Source of the DNA: Herbiconiux sp. SALV-R1 | GTDB taxonomy: Bacteria; Actinomycetota; Actinomycetes; Actinomycetales; Microbacteriaceae | NCBI RefSeq assembly: GCF_013113715.1 | Contig: NZ_CP053344.1 | Coordinates: 2,666,001 to 2,730,000 of the forward strand | Direction of reading: 5' to 3' | Length of the DNA stretch: 64,000 nucleotides | Shown: positions 34,400 through 43,358 of the stretch, piece by piece | Numbering within the stretch: position 1 is the stretch's first letter | Layout: the number at the start of each line of letters is the position of its first letter | Notes under the pieces: model-generated | Told to the model about the DNA's origin: nothing | The model's database searches: none | What the model saw: only the letters and a program-made list of their open reading frames with translations | Translations under genes and position numbers: made by a program

Positions 34400-35254
34400 T
34401 CAGGGGGCGTGGCGGAGGTGGGTGACGTCGCCGGCGGCGACGATGAGGGGCTCGGGGGTGTCGTCGAGGTCGATGACGAGGCGGCCGTCGGCATCGAGCT
34501 CGCGGGCGGTGCCGGTGCGGAAGACGCCCCCGGGCAGCTCGACCCGCACCGCGCGCCCGAGGGTCGCCGACACGCGTGCGGCCTCGGCGATGAGGCCCGA
34601 CGCCACGGCGTCGCCGCCGTGCGCCGTCCACCGCGCGTAGAGCTGGGCGAAGTCCTCGAGGTAGCCCGCGAGCACCGAGTCGAGGTGCACCGGGTCGACC
34701 CCGGCCAGCGCGAGCGATGTCGCCGTCGCGGTCGGGAGCTCGTCGGCGGTGAGCGTGAGGTTGACGCCCGCCCCGATGACGAGCCCCGAGGCATCCGGCA
34801 GCAGCTCACCGAGGATGCCGCACACCTTCTCCTCCCCGATGAGCACGTCGTTCGGCCACTTGAGCCCGACCGGCAGGGCGGCGAGCGCGTGCGAGCTGCG
34901 CAGTCGCGCCGAGGCGACGAGCCGCCCCACCACCCGCGCCATCGCCACCCCGGCGATGAGCGGCACCGCACCCCACCGCTCGGTCGACACCGGCGTCGGT
35001 CCCGCCCCGGGCCGCACGAGCACCGACACGGCTAGACACTTGCCCGCTGGAGCCGTCCATCCCCGCCCCAGGCGGCCCTTGCCCGCCACCTGGTCGTCGG
35101 TCGCCACCACGGCGAGGTCGGGCCACTCGACCGAAGACGCTCCAGACGCCTCACCCACCAGCACCTCGTTCGTCGACCCCGCCTGCGGCAGCCACACGAG
35201 CTTCTCGGCGACGGCCTCGGAGAGCGGCAGAGACGGATGCTTCGGCGTACGCAT
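34400..35254 (-). CDS. birA: Biotin--[acetyl-CoA-carboxylase] ligase
   Basis: A 284-aa enzyme that activates biotin and attaches it to the carrier lysine of acyl-CoA carboxylase. It has AGSTNEVL, the biotinyl-AMP loop [36 protein letters not shown] and [12 protein letters not shown], plus the C-terminal SH3-like domain. It lacks the N-terminal DNA-binding domain of E. coli BirA, so it is a catalytic-only ligase. It starts at ATG 35254, 6 nt after TAGTTT. It is divergent from accD5; its target is the AccA3-type protein at 46220-48022. Confidence 0.95.
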   Translation of the reverse strand: MRTPKHPSLPLSEAVAEKLVWLPQAGSTNEVLVGEASGASSVEWPDLAVVATDDQVAGKGRLGRGWTAPAGKCLAVSVLVRPGAGPTPVSTERWGAVPLIAGVAMARVVGRLVASARLRSSHALAALPVGLKWPNDVLIGEEKVCGILGELLPDASGLVIGAGVNLTLTADELPTATATSLALAGVDPVHLDSVLAGYLEDFAQLYARWTAHGGDAVASGLIAEAARVSATLGRAVRVELPGGVFRTGTARELDADGRLVIDLDDTPEPLIVAAGDVTHLRHAP

Positions 35255-35266
35255 GCCGCAAAACTA
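35252..35266 (-). promoter_or_regulatory. Leaderless promoter of birA
   Basis: TAGTTT on the minus strand (35266-35261), 6 nt, ATG 35254. Confidence 0.5.
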
Positions 35267-35348
35267 CCCGACCGCGCATCCGTCGTTCACAACCTGAGCG
35301 CATCCGTTTGGAGGGTTTCGTCAACGAGGAAGCGCATGTACTGGCCGG

Positions 35349-35364
35349 TAGAGTGAACCGCGTG
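35349..35364 (+). promoter_or_regulatory. Leaderless promoter of accD5
   Basis: TAGAGT at 35349-35354, 7 nt, GTG 35362. A second in-frame GTG at 35353 lies inside the -10 box and is therefore unlikely to be used. Confidence 0.5.
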
Positions 35365-36966
35365 AGTGAAGATCTGACCTCTGCCCAGCCCGACATGTAC
35401 ACGACGGCGGGCAAACTGGCCGACCTGAAGAACCGCTACCACGAGGCCGTGACGGCATCGGGAGCCGCGGCCATCGAGAAGCAGCACAAGCGCGGCAAGA
35501 AGACGGCGCGCGAGCGCATCGAGCAGCTGCTCGACCACGGGTCCTTCGTCGAGATCGACGAGTTCGTGCGGCACCGCACCCACGCCTTCGGCATGGACAA
35601 GTCACGCCCCTACGGCGACGCCGTCGTCACCGGCACGGGCACGATCCACGGCAGGCAGGTGGCCGTCTACGCGCAGGACTTCACCATCTTCGGCGGCTCG
35701 CTCGGCGAGGTCGCGGGCGAGAAGATCATCAAGGTGATGGATCTCGCGCTGAAGACCGGCGTGCCCATCATCGGCATGCTCGACTCGGGTGGTGCGCGCA
35801 TCCAGGAGGGTGTCGTCGCGCTCGGCAAGTACGGCGAGATCTTCCGCCGCAACACCGCCGCGAGCGGCGTCATCCCGCAGATCTCGATCGTGATGGGCCC
35901 GGCGGCGGGCGGCGCGGTGTACTCCCCCGCGCTCACCGACTTCGTCATCATGGTCGACAAGACCAGCCAGATGTTCGTCACCGGCCCCGACGTGATCAAG
36001 ACCGTCACCGGCGAAGACGTAGGTATGGAGGAGCTCGGCGGCGCCCTCACCCACAACAGCGTCTCGGGCGTCTCGCACTACCTCGCCAGCGACGAGGACG
36101 ACGCGCTCGACTACGCCCGCGCCCTGCTCGGCTTCCTGCCGCAGAACAATCTCGCCGAACTGCCGGTGTACGACAGCGAGATCGAGCTCGAGATCACGGA
36201 TGCGGACCGCAAGCTGAACACGATCATCCCCGATTCGCCGAACCAGCCGTACGACGTGCACACCGTCATCGAGCACCTCGTCGACAACGGCGATTTCCTC
36301 GAGACCCAGCCGCTCTATGCCCCGAACATCGTCGTGGGCTTCGCCCGCATCGAGGGCCGGAGTGTCGGCATCGTCGCCAACCAGCCCAGCCAGATGGCGG
36401 GAACGCTCAACATCGAGGCCGGCGAGAAGGCCTCCCGCTTCGTGCGCTTCTGCGACGCCTTCTCCATCCCGATCCTCACCCTCGTCGACGTGCCGGGCTA
36501 CCTGCCGGGCACCGACCAGGAGTGGACGGGCGTCATCCGCCGCGGCGCCAAGCTGCTCTACGCCTACGCCGAGGCCACCGTGCCGCTCGTCACCGTCATC
36601 CTCCGCAAGGCCTACGGCGGCGCCTACATCGTCATGGGCTCCAAGCAGCTCGGTGCCGACATCAACCTGGCCTGGCCGACCGCCGAGATCGCGGTCATGG
36701 GCGGTCAGGGCGCCGTCAACATCCTGTACCGAGGCGAGATCAAGCGCGCCGAGGAAGCGGGAGAGGATGTCGCGGCCGTGCGCACCAAGCTCGCGAACGA
36801 GTACACCTACAACGTGGCGTCACCGTTCCTCGCGGCCGAGCGCGGTGAGCTCGACGGCGTGATCGAGCCCGCGGCTACGCGCGTCTCCGTCACCAAGGCT
36901 CTCCGGGCTCTGAAGACGAAGAGGGCTTCGTTGCCGCCGAAGAAGCACGGGAACATTCCGCTGTAG
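35362..36966 (+). CDS. accD5: Acyl-CoA carboxylase beta (carboxyltransferase) subunit
   Basis: A 534-aa subunit that moves the carboxyl group from carboxybiotin to acetyl- or propionyl-CoA, giving malonyl- or methylmalonyl-CoA. It has the crotonase-fold oxyanion loops [15 protein letters not shown] and [15 protein letters not shown] in the N-terminal half, and [16 protein letters not shown] and [12 protein letters not shown] in the C-terminal half. The window also encodes its partners: epsilon subunit (40583), biotin subunit (46220) and biotin ligase (34400). In M. tuberculosis the acc genes are nearly contiguous; here galE and others lie between them. Confidence 0.95.
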   Translation: MSEDLTSAQPDMYTTAGKLADLKNRYHEAVTASGAAAIEKQHKRGKKTARERIEQLLDHGSFVEIDEFVRHRTHAFGMDKSRPYGDAVVTGTGTIHGRQVAVYAQDFTIFGGSLGEVAGEKIIKVMDLALKTGVPIIGMLDSGGARIQEGVVALGKYGEIFRRNTAASGVIPQISIVMGPAAGGAVYSPALTDFVIMVDKTSQMFVTGPDVIKTVTGEDVGMEELGGALTHNSVSGVSHYLASDEDDALDYARALLGFLPQNNLAELPVYDSEIELEITDADRKLNTIIPDSPNQPYDVHTVIEHLVDNGDFLETQPLYAPNIVVGFARIEGRSVGIVANQPSQMAGTLNIEAGEKASRFVRFCDAFSIPILTLVDVPGYLPGTDQEWTGVIRRGAKLLYAYAEATVPLVTVILRKAYGGAYIVMGSKQLGADINLAWPTAEIAVMGGQGAVNILYRGEIKRAEEAGEDVAAVRTKLANEYTYNVASPFLAAERGELDGVIEPAATRVSVTKALRALKTKRASLPPKKHGNIPL

Positions 36967-37001
36967 GGCGGGGCGAACGAGGGGGAGGAGGGGGCGCTCG
37001 G

Positions 37002-37979
37002 CTACGCCTTCGCTGCGGCTGCGGCCGCTTCTCGGGCCTGCCAGGCGGAGGTGACCATGTCGTCCAGGGTGTGGCGCATCTTCCAGTCGAGGTCGCGGGC
37101 GGCTAGGTCGCCCGTGGCGACGATCTGGGCGGGGTCGCCGGGGCGGCGGGGGGCTTCTTCGGGGGTGAAGTCGATGCCGGTCGCCTTCGCGACGGCGGTC
37201 ATGATCTCGCGCACGGACACCCCGTCGCCCGAGCCGAGGTTGTAGGCGGGCTCGAGGGGGTCGCCGGCGTCGAGCTTCTTCGCGGCCGCGACGTGGGCGA
37301 GGGCGAGATCGGCGACGTGGATGTAGTCGCGCACGCAGGTGCCGTCGGGAGTGGGGTAGTCGGTGCCATTGATGCGCGGGGTGCGGCCGTCGAGGAGGGC
37401 GTCGAAGATGAGCGGGAAGAGGTTGTGGGGGCTGGTGTCGTAGAGGGCGGGGGTTCCCGAGCCCACGACGTTGAAGTAGCGCAGCGACGTGTGCTTGAGG
37501 TCGTCGGAGACGCCGAGGTCGCGCAGCAGCCATTCGCCGATGAGCTTCGACTCGCCGTAGGGGCTCTCGGGCGCCTTCGGGGTGTCTTCGGTGACGATGT
37601 CGGTGGGCGGGGTGCCGTACACGGCGGCGCTCGACGAGAACACGACCTTGTCGACGCCCTGGTCGCGGGCGGCCTGCAGCAGCACCGCCATGCCGGTGAC
37701 GTTCTGCTCGTAGGTGTGCAGCGGCCGCTGCACCGAGACCCCGGCGTACTTGAACCCCGCCACGTGGATGATGCCGGTCACGCCGTGCTCGGCGATCGTC
37801 CGGCGCACGAGATCACCGTCGAGGATGGTGCCCTGCACGAACGGCACGTCGTCAGGCACGAAGGAGGCGTGCCCGCTCGACAGGTCGTCGAGCACGACCG
37901 GGTCGAGACCCGCTTCCTTCAACGCGACGACGACGTGTGAGCCGATGTAACCGGCTCCTCCGGTGACCAACCAGGACAT
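37002..37979 (-). CDS. galE: UDP-glucose 4-epimerase
   Basis: A 325-aa SDR enzyme interconverting UDP-glucose and UDP-galactose. It has MSWLVTGGAGYIGSHVVVAL, VLDDLSSGHASFVPD, VAGFKYAGVSVQRPLHTYEQN, the catalytic SSSAAVYG and SPYGESKLIGEW, LRYFNVVGSG and RDYIHVADLA. It has a clear ribosome site (AAGGAAC) 4 nt upstream of the ATG. It lies downstream of the MprF-like gene on the same strand and could supply UDP-Gal to the polysaccharide locus. Confidence 0.95.
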   Translation of the reverse strand: MSWLVTGGAGYIGSHVVVALKEAGLDPVVLDDLSSGHASFVPDDVPFVQGTILDGDLVRRTIAEHGVTGIIHVAGFKYAGVSVQRPLHTYEQNVTGMAVLLQAARDQGVDKVVFSSSAAVYGTPPTDIVTEDTPKAPESPYGESKLIGEWLLRDLGVSDDLKHTSLRYFNVVGSGTPALYDTSPHNLFPLIFDALLDGRTPRINGTDYPTPDGTCVRDYIHVADLALAHVAAAKKLDAGDPLEPAYNLGSGDGVSVREIMTAVAKATGIDFTPEEAPRRPGDPAQIVATGDLAARDLDWKMRHTLDDMVTSAWQAREAAAAAAKA

Positions 37980-37994
37980 GGGTTCCTTTCAGGA

Positions 37995-38042
37995 CTAGCG
38001 CACCAGAGTGCGGCTGTGTTCATTTCAGCGCACCAAGGTGCG
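37995..38042 (-). repeat. In-frame repeated gene end (RTLVR-stop twice)
   Basis: On the minus strand 38042-38025 encodes RTLVR then TGA; after NEHS codons in the same frame, 38012-37995 encodes RTLVR then TAG. The two 18-base units match at 14 positions and differ by two adjacent swaps. They start exactly 30 bases apart, so the second would be reached by readthrough of the TGA. Confidence 0.6.
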
Positions 38043-40535
38043 CACGAGCGACACGGCCTCCTTGGCCGACATCGTGGGCAGGTAGGCCTTGCCGAGCGCC
38101 CCGCCGATGGTGGGCAGCGCGAGCGGATCGGGGTAGGCCATGTAGATCGTGGAGTAGCTCGGGTTGAACTTCGCCTTGAACTTGAACAGCGACGAGAAGC
38201 CGTAGGCCGGCTCGAGCGTCTTCGCGAGGAACTCGCTCAGCCCGGTCATCACGGTGGGCGCGGGCGGCTCCTCCCCCTTCGGCACCGGCGCCTGCGCGAG
38301 CGGCGCGCCGGAGAGGCTCAGCACCTCGACGCCCTCCTCCTTCATGTGCAGCGCGCTCGAGGCGATGAGGTACTCCATGGTGCCGCCCATCGACTCGTCG
38401 GCGCGGCGCATGAAGTCGAGCGTGTACCCGACGGCCCTGCCGTCGCGGTACATCGGCAGCCAGCTCGTCACGGCCGCGATCCGCCCCGAGGCGTCGAGCG
38501 CCAGCATGAGCTTCACGTCGGGGTCTTTGATCTCCTCGAGCGCCCCGAGCGTGAACCCCATCTCGGGCAGCTCCTTCTCCGACACCCAGGCCTCCGAGAT
38601 GGCGTTGATCTGGGCGATGTACGGGCGGGACAGCTCGTCGTAGGTGGTCCAGAGCGTCGTCATGCCCTCGCGCACGCCGCGGTTCAGCGACGACCGCACG
38701 TTCTGCCAGGCCTTGCCCGTCATCTCGAGCGTCTGCGGGTGCATGAGCGTCTCCTCGCCCACCGACATGTACTGCCACTCCATCTCGTCGAAGACGGGGA
38801 GGAACTGCTCGTGCACGCTGTAGAACACCGGCACCCAGCTGTTGGCGTCGCAGAACGCGGCGAAGTCGCGCACGGTCTGCCGCTCGTCTCCCGGCTTGCA
38901 CACGGGGTCGGACATCGTGATGGCCACACCGTTGATGACTCGGTAGGCCACCGCGGCGTCGCCCGCGGCGTTGAACCAGTAGACGTTGCCCGGCCACGTC
39001 GTCATCCAGCCGAGCGTGCCACCGCCACCGCGGCGCAGCAGTGCCCGGATGCGCTGGTGGTCTCCCACGCGCACCGTCTGGTCGTCGGCGGTGAGCAGCT
39101 GCAGCGAGGCGAGGGTGAACACCGCCCAGAACGCCGGGCCAATCCACTGGAACAGCACCAGCACGAGTCCTGGCGGCGGCACCAGAGCATCCTGGGTCAC
39201 ACCGATGATGGTGACCGGGAGGAAGCGCCGGGGCAGGTCGAGCACGAGCTCCACGACGGTGGTGCCCTGCGGGATGTAGGCGCCCACCACGAACGCCCCG
39301 GCGACGCTGTAGACGAGGGCCAGCACCGCGAAGGCGGCGGCGACGGTGACGGAGAAGCGGATGACCGCCTCGCGGGGCGACTTGAGGGCGAAGCGCTTGC
39401 GGTTGACGAACAGCAGGATGGCGACGGCCGCGGGAACGGCCACCGTCGAGCCGCCCCAGACGATGTACTCGCCGATGTCGATGGCGGCGAGCCCCGTGGT
39501 GTCGGTGGCGTCGGTGGAGGTGAAGGAGGCGACCAGGCTGAGGAAGACGAAGGCAAGCACGATCTGCCCGAGGTTCACCACGATGCCGAGCCAGAGCGCG
39601 AAGCGTCGCCCCCGCCGCAGCCCCCAGGCCGCGACGAGCAGCAGGGCGAGCGGCACGAAGGTCTGCACGATGGGGCCGATGCCGCCGAGCTGCGCGAGGC
39701 GCTGCACGTCGTCGCAGACGGCCGAGCTCGCGTTCGCGCAGAGCTCCTGGATGTCGCTCGCGGTGGGGAAGATGTCGCCGTAGAAGCTGCCGGCGAGCCC
39801 GAAGGCGCCGCTGCCGTTGGGGTCGAGCCACGAGGTGAGCGGCCCGACGGCGACGATCACGACGATGGCCGCGATGAGCACGCGCGCCTCGACGAAGGAG
39901 CTCTTCAGCCAGGTGACGCGGCGCGACCTCCCCGAGATGACGTGACCGATGACGAGACCGGCGATCGCGGCGATCAGCCGGTAGACGGTCGAGGTGTCGC
40001 CGACGTAGAGCGCGAACATGATGAGCAGGCCGAACGCCACGAGCCGTACCCGACGCCGCCACAGCGGCCCCATCAGCGAGCTGGCGGCGAGCAGGGCGCC
40101 GACGATGGGGGTGAGCGGGTCGACGGTGAGGTCGTAGCTCGTGCCGTCGGCCCACCACTCGCCGGCGAGCGAGCCCACCCACTGCAGCAGCACGCCGAGG
40201 CCCACGCCGATGAGGCCGGTGACGAGGAAGACGGCGACCATGCGGAGGCGACCGAGCAGGCGCTCGGCGACACCGAGCAGCACCAGCGAGGCGAGGATGC
40301 CCGCCACCAGCTGGAACGGATCCCACGGGATGAACAGCGCCGTGAACACCGTCCACCAGTGGCCCATGTCGACGACGGTGGTGACGCCGGCCGCCCAGGT
40401 GTCTTCGGTGATCTCCGAGGGCGGGCCGAAGAAGGTCCCCGCGACCAGGGAGGTGATGAGGATGAGCACGGCGAAGGCGATGCTGAGCGGAATGGTGGCG
40501 AGATACCGCCGGGTGAACGCGAGCGTGTTCCTCAT
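38025..40535 (-). CDS. Rhomboid-like/DUF2156 fusion (MprF-like aminoacyl-lipid synthase family)
   Basis: An 836-aa membrane protein. The first about 200 residues resemble a rhomboid membrane fold (GHWWTVFTALFIPWDPFQ, then helices with small residues), but no catalytic Ser/His pair is clear. Further membrane helices extend to about residue 455. The C-terminal 350 residues are a DUF2156 domain as in MprF/LysX-type phosphatidylglycerol lysyltransferases (GNVYWFNAAGDAAVAYRV, WQNVRSSLNRGVREGM, FMRRADESMGGTMEYLIAS). It probably transfers an aminoacyl group from tRNA to a membrane lipid; the amino acid is unknown. It is divergent from accE with overlapping -10 boxes. Confidence 0.85.
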   Translation of the reverse strand: MRNTLAFTRRYLATIPLSIAFAVLILITSLVAGTFFGPPSEITEDTWAAGVTTVVDMGHWWTVFTALFIPWDPFQLVAGILASLVLLGVAERLLGRLRMVAVFLVTGLIGVGLGVLLQWVGSLAGEWWADGTSYDLTVDPLTPIVGALLAASSLMGPLWRRRVRLVAFGLLIMFALYVGDTSTVYRLIAAIAGLVIGHVISGRSRRVTWLKSSFVEARVLIAAIVVIVAVGPLTSWLDPNGSGAFGLAGSFYGDIFPTASDIQELCANASSAVCDDVQRLAQLGGIGPIVQTFVPLALLLVAAWGLRRGRRFALWLGIVVNLGQIVLAFVFLSLVASFTSTDATDTTGLAAIDIGEYIVWGGSTVAVPAAVAILLFVNRKRFALKSPREAVIRFSVTVAAAFAVLALVYSVAGAFVVGAYIPQGTTVVELVLDLPRRFLPVTIIGVTQDALVPPPGLVLVLFQWIGPAFWAVFTLASLQLLTADDQTVRVGDHQRIRALLRRGGGGTLGWMTTWPGNVYWFNAAGDAAVAYRVINGVAITMSDPVCKPGDERQTVRDFAAFCDANSWVPVFYSVHEQFLPVFDEMEWQYMSVGEETLMHPQTLEMTGKAWQNVRSSLNRGVREGMTTLWTTYDELSRPYIAQINAISEAWVSEKELPEMGFTLGALEEIKDPDVKLMLALDASGRIAAVTSWLPMYRDGRAVGYTLDFMRRADESMGGTMEYLIASSALHMKEEGVEVLSLSGAPLAQAPVPKGEEPPAPTVMTGLSEFLAKTLEPAYGFSSLFKFKAKFNPSYSTIYMAYPDPLALPTIGGALGKAYLPTMSAKEAVSLVRTLVR

Positions 40536-40564
40536 CCTGCTGATCCCCCTCCGGTGCCTGGCTC

Positions 40565-40585
40565 TAATGTAGCCTCGACGGTGTG
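40565..40585. promoter_or_regulatory. Overlapping divergent promoters of accE and the MprF-like gene
   Basis: On the plus strand TAGCCT (40570-40575) lies 7 nt before the accE GTG, and TAATGT (40565-40570) is an alternative; on the minus strand TACATT reads over the same bases. The minus-strand gene also has GGAGGGG upstream of its ATG. Confidence 0.4.
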
Positions 40586-40819
40586 ACCGATTCGACAGCC
40601 GCCGAGCTGCAGCAGCCGCTCATCCACGTGCTCACCCCCGGTGTGACCGCCGACGAGGTGGCGGCCGTGACCGCGGTGATCGGTGCGGCGGTCGAGGAGG
40701 AGCTCGACGAGCTCCACGACGAGGTCGTGATCGACCCGTCGGCGTGGGAGCGCAGTCAGCGTGCCCTGCGCGCTCCCCTGCACCCCGGGCCGGGCGCCTG
40801 GCGGGGTTTCAGCGCCTGA
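40583..40819 (+). CDS. accE: Acyl-CoA carboxylase epsilon subunit
   Basis: A 78-aa protein. The first 20 residues resemble a flexible lead; the body IHVLTPGVTADEVAAVTAV is the helical part of AccE proteins, and the C-terminus WERSQRALRAPLHPGPGAWR is the family hallmark (Trp-x-x-S-x-R and PGPGAWR). Epsilon subunits stabilise the actinobacterial AccA3-AccD5 complex. It is separated from accD5 by galE and the MprF-like gene, whereas in mycobacteria the two are adjacent. The GTG at 40583 is chosen because the overlapping GTG at 40581 runs straight into a stop. Confidence 0.92.
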   Translation: MTDSTAAELQQPLIHVLTPGVTADEVAAVTAVIGAAVEEELDELHDEVVIDPSAWERSQRALRAPLHPGPGAWRGFSA

Positions 40820-40880
40820 TCGGGTGGGCTCCCCTGCCCGCCGCCTTGTCTGGATGCTCGGTGTGAGAATTCTGAGGAGG

Positions 40881-40940
40881 ATGGCGAAAATGTCCTCCGA
40901 AATACCTACTGTGCTGTTGCATCCGAGCCGCGAAGATTGA
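40881..40940 (+). CDS. Possible 16-19 residue small ORF
   Basis: AGGAGG (40875-40880) is ideally placed for ATG 40890 (9 nt), giving MSSEIPTVLLHPSRED and a TGA; ATG 40881 adds three residues. It lies in the 278-bp gap after accE, in less GC-rich DNA. The same AGGAGGA pairs with TCCTCC a few bases on, so it may just be a hairpin. There is no homology evidence. Confidence 0.2.
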   Translation: MAKMSSEIPTVLLHPSRED

Positions 40941-41015
40941 CGTTGCTAGGTGTGGCTCTTCGGAGCTTCACCGCCGGATCGGGCCGACTAGGGTAAGCGG
41001 GCCCGGTTCCGGGGG

Positions 41016-41052
41016 CGAGTCAGGGCGATATTCGGGTTGTCGCCCTGACTCG
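41016..41052. terminator. 13-bp perfect hairpin between converging genes
   Basis: CGAGTCAGGGCGA (41016-41028) pairs perfectly with TCGCCCTGACTCG (41040-41052) over an 11-nt loop. It lies between accE (plus) and the kinase-like gene (minus, ending at 41098) and is the likely bidirectional terminator, although no T run follows. Confidence 0.65.
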
Positions 41053-41097
41053 AATACCCCCCTCTCGACGCCGCGGGGCGACCACTCCCCCGCGAGC

Positions 41098-42108
41098 TCA
41101 TTCCTCGAGGATCGCCGTGCGCGGCACCTCGAGCCAGAGCTGCAGCTCCGCCTCCTCGTCGCCGCTGCCCGGGTCGTTCAGCGCCACGATCGTGACGGCG
41201 GTCTCGTCGTCGTGCTGGGCGGTGCGCACGATCACCCGATCGGCGGTGGCGCGGCCGACCTCGCGGGCGATCACCGCCGCCACCCTGCCGAGCTCCCGCC
41301 GGTCGAGGTCGTCGATGCCGCCGTCGTCGAGCAGGGTGACCTCCACGCCCCGGCGTCTGGCCTCGCGCACGGCGTGGCGCACCCGGTCGTCGAGCAGCAT
41401 CCGCCCCCTGATCTCGTCGCGCATGGCCGCCTCGAGGTGCAGGCACTCCCTGCGCTGCTCCTCGTCGAGCTGCCCGCCCGAGGTGACGATCTGACGCAGC
41501 ATGGGCGCCACCAAGGTGTTCATCTGAGCCAGCCGTACCCGTCGCTCGAAGAACTCCGCCTCTTCTTGGGCATGCCATTCCGCGGCGCGCTGCTCGGCGC
41601 GTTCGAACAGGCGGGCGTCGCGGCCGGAGCGGGAGATGGTGACCGTGGTCGCCTGGCCCACGGCGACCCAGATCGGCCCGCCGATGGCGCCGAGGGCCGG
41701 AAGCGACAGCGGATCGCGGGTCCAGATGAGCAGCGCCACCAGCATGATGCCGATGCCGCTCCAGGCCACCCAGGGTCGTTGGCGCACCACGGTGATGGTC
41801 ATGAGGGTGCCCGCCGCCCCGACGATCCAGGTGGCGTAGCCGTTGGCGCGGTCGGGGTCGAGCTGGCCGAGAACCAGGATGAGCCCGACCGCGATCGCCC
41901 CGAGGTTGAGCGCGGCGACCGCGGGAGGCATCCGCACCGACCGCGACGGGGCGAGACTCAGCGCGGTGGCGACGGCGTAGAGCGCCATCGCCGCGAGCGA
42001 CGCCGCGGGGTTCTCGACGAGGTCGAGGGCCGACAGCCCGAGCACGATGTGGAAGGCGGAGAAGGCGGCGGCGAGACCGACGAGCAAGAAGCGGGGAACG
42101 GAGATCAC
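41098..42108 (-). CDS. Histidine-kinase-like membrane protein, apparently degenerate
   Basis: A 336-aa protein with about five or six membrane helices in residues 1-165, a coiled-coil-like linker (DARLFERAEQRAAEWHAQEEAEFF) and a C-terminal region that follows the layout of NarL-type sensor kinases. I see no clear phospho-accepting His in a D-x-H-D context, no N-box and only a remnant of the ATP lid (TIVALNDPGSGDEE), so catalysis is doubtful. GTG 42108 overlaps the stop of the intact kinase gene (GTGA), so it is co-translated with it and may act as an accessory sensor. Confidence 0.7.
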   Translation of the reverse strand: MISVPRFLLVGLAAAFSAFHIVLGLSALDLVENPAASLAAMALYAVATALSLAPSRSVRMPPAVAALNLGAIAVGLILVLGQLDPDRANGYATWIVGAAGTLMTITVVRQRPWVAWSGIGIMLVALLIWTRDPLSLPALGAIGGPIWVAVGQATTVTISRSGRDARLFERAEQRAAEWHAQEEAEFFERRVRLAQMNTLVAPMLRQIVTSGGQLDEEQRRECLHLEAAMRDEIRGRMLLDDRVRHAVREARRRGVEVTLLDDGGIDDLDRRELGRVAAVIAREVGRATADRVIVRTAQHDDETAVTIVALNDPGSGDEEAELQLWLEVPRTAILEE

Positions 42109-43358
42109 GCCGGGCCTTTCTCCCCTGCACCGGCGGAGCTTTCGGCCGACGGGGTCGTCCCGTGGGGCTCGGCCGGCCAGTCGATCACGACGGAGGTGCC
42201 CTCGCCCGGCGCCGAGCGCACCTCGGCGCTCCCGCCCACCGACCCCACCCGCTCGCGGATGGAGATGCGCACCCCGAGCCGGTCGGCCGGAACGGCTGCC
42301 GGGTCGAAGCCCGCGCCCGTGTCGGCGACCACGACGGTGAAGCCGCCGCCTTCCGCGTGCAGCGAGACCGAGCGCAGCACGCCCGCACCGCCGGCGTGCT
42401 GCACGCTGTTCTCGAGCGCCTGCATGGCCGCCGAGTACACGCCCTCCATCACGCGGGCCGGCACGGAGCCGGAGAGCTCGCCCGAGGCGGAGAACGAGAT
42501 CTCCGGGGTGGAGTCCCGGACGAGGGCGTGCAGCCGCTCGGCCAGCGCGGAAAGGGCGACGGGTGCCCGGCCGTCGCTCTCGGCCTCGGCGCTCTGCAGC
42601 GCGACGAGGGCGCGTTCTGCCATCTGCACGCTGCGCATCCGTTCGTCGGCGGTCTCGCTGCGCGCCGCCGCCAGCAAGGTGGAGAGCACCCGGTCGTGGA
42701 TGACCGTGTCGACCCTGGTGCGCTCGTTCTCGGTGGCGTGCCGCTTCGCCACCTCCGCGTAGGCGGCCATGGCCGTGCGCTGGGCGGCGTCGACGCGGGT
42801 CGCCGTCGCGCGCAGCATCGTCACCACGATCACGGCGAACACGCCGAGCAGCAGGGAGTACCCGGCGTCGAGCACGGCGTGCAGCACGTCGGCGCCGCCA
42901 CCCGCCGGCATCACCCGCAGCACCGCGAACACGACCGGCACGCCGACCGCGTAGACGGCGGCCCAGAGGGTGCTGAACGAGATGGCCGCCGCGACGATCG
43001 CGACGATGACGATGTACCAGAGCCAGGGCTGCGTGCCGAGGGCGGCGTCGGGCGAGCGCACGGCGAACGGCCACAGCGCGAGGCAGACCAGGAAGACACC
43101 GGCGAGGAGCCCCATCGCCGGCTTCACGCCCCGGTCGAGCAGGGAGCAGACGAGGGCGAGCAGGATCGACCCGAACAGCGCGATGGCGATGCCACGACCC
43201 CACTCGGGCTTCAGCGTGTGGGCGGCGTCGTTCAGCACCGGGATGGAGAGCACGGCGAAGACGAAGCCGAACAGGCCCTCCATGCGGGCGAGGGTGCGGT
43301 CGATCCGTTCGCGGCTGCGCGGCGGGCCGGTGCGGGGGCCCGGCAGCTCAGTCGGCAT
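42105..43358 (-). CDS. Two-component sensor histidine kinase (NarL/DesK type)
   Basis: A 417-aa kinase. About six membrane helices span residues 28-200; the dimerisation segment ENERTRVDTVIHDRVLSTLL carries the probable phospho-His at 221; the ATPase domain shows the N-box QALENSVQHAG and the G1 box VADTGAGFDP. It shares 11 bases with the response regulator gene upstream and overlaps the degenerate kinase gene downstream, so the three form one unit. The stimulus is unknown. Confidence 0.9.
   Translation of the reverse strand: MPTELPGPRTGPPRSRERIDRTLARMEGLFGFVFAVLSIPVLNDAAHTLKPEWGRGIAIALFGSILLALVCSLLDRGVKPAMGLLAGVFLVCLALWPFAVRSPDAALGTQPWLWYIVIVAIVAAAISFSTLWAAVYAVGVPVVFAVLRVMPAGGGADVLHAVLDAGYSLLLGVFAVIVVTMLRATATRVDAAQRTAMAAYAEVAKRHATENERTRVDTVIHDRVLSTLLAAARSETADERMRSVQMAERALVALQSAEAESDGRAPVALSALAERLHALVRDSTPEISFSASGELSGSVPARVMEGVYSAAMQALENSVQHAGGAGVLRSVSLHAEGGGFTVVVADTGAGFDPAAVPADRLGVRISIRERVGSVGGSAEVRSAPGEGTSVVIDWPAEPHGTTPSAESSAGAGEKGPA

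Noticed and set aside
38016-40586. 856-codon plus-strand frame opposite the MprF-like gene
   Set aside because: Low-complexity antisense product; the minus strand has membrane helices and a recognisable domain.
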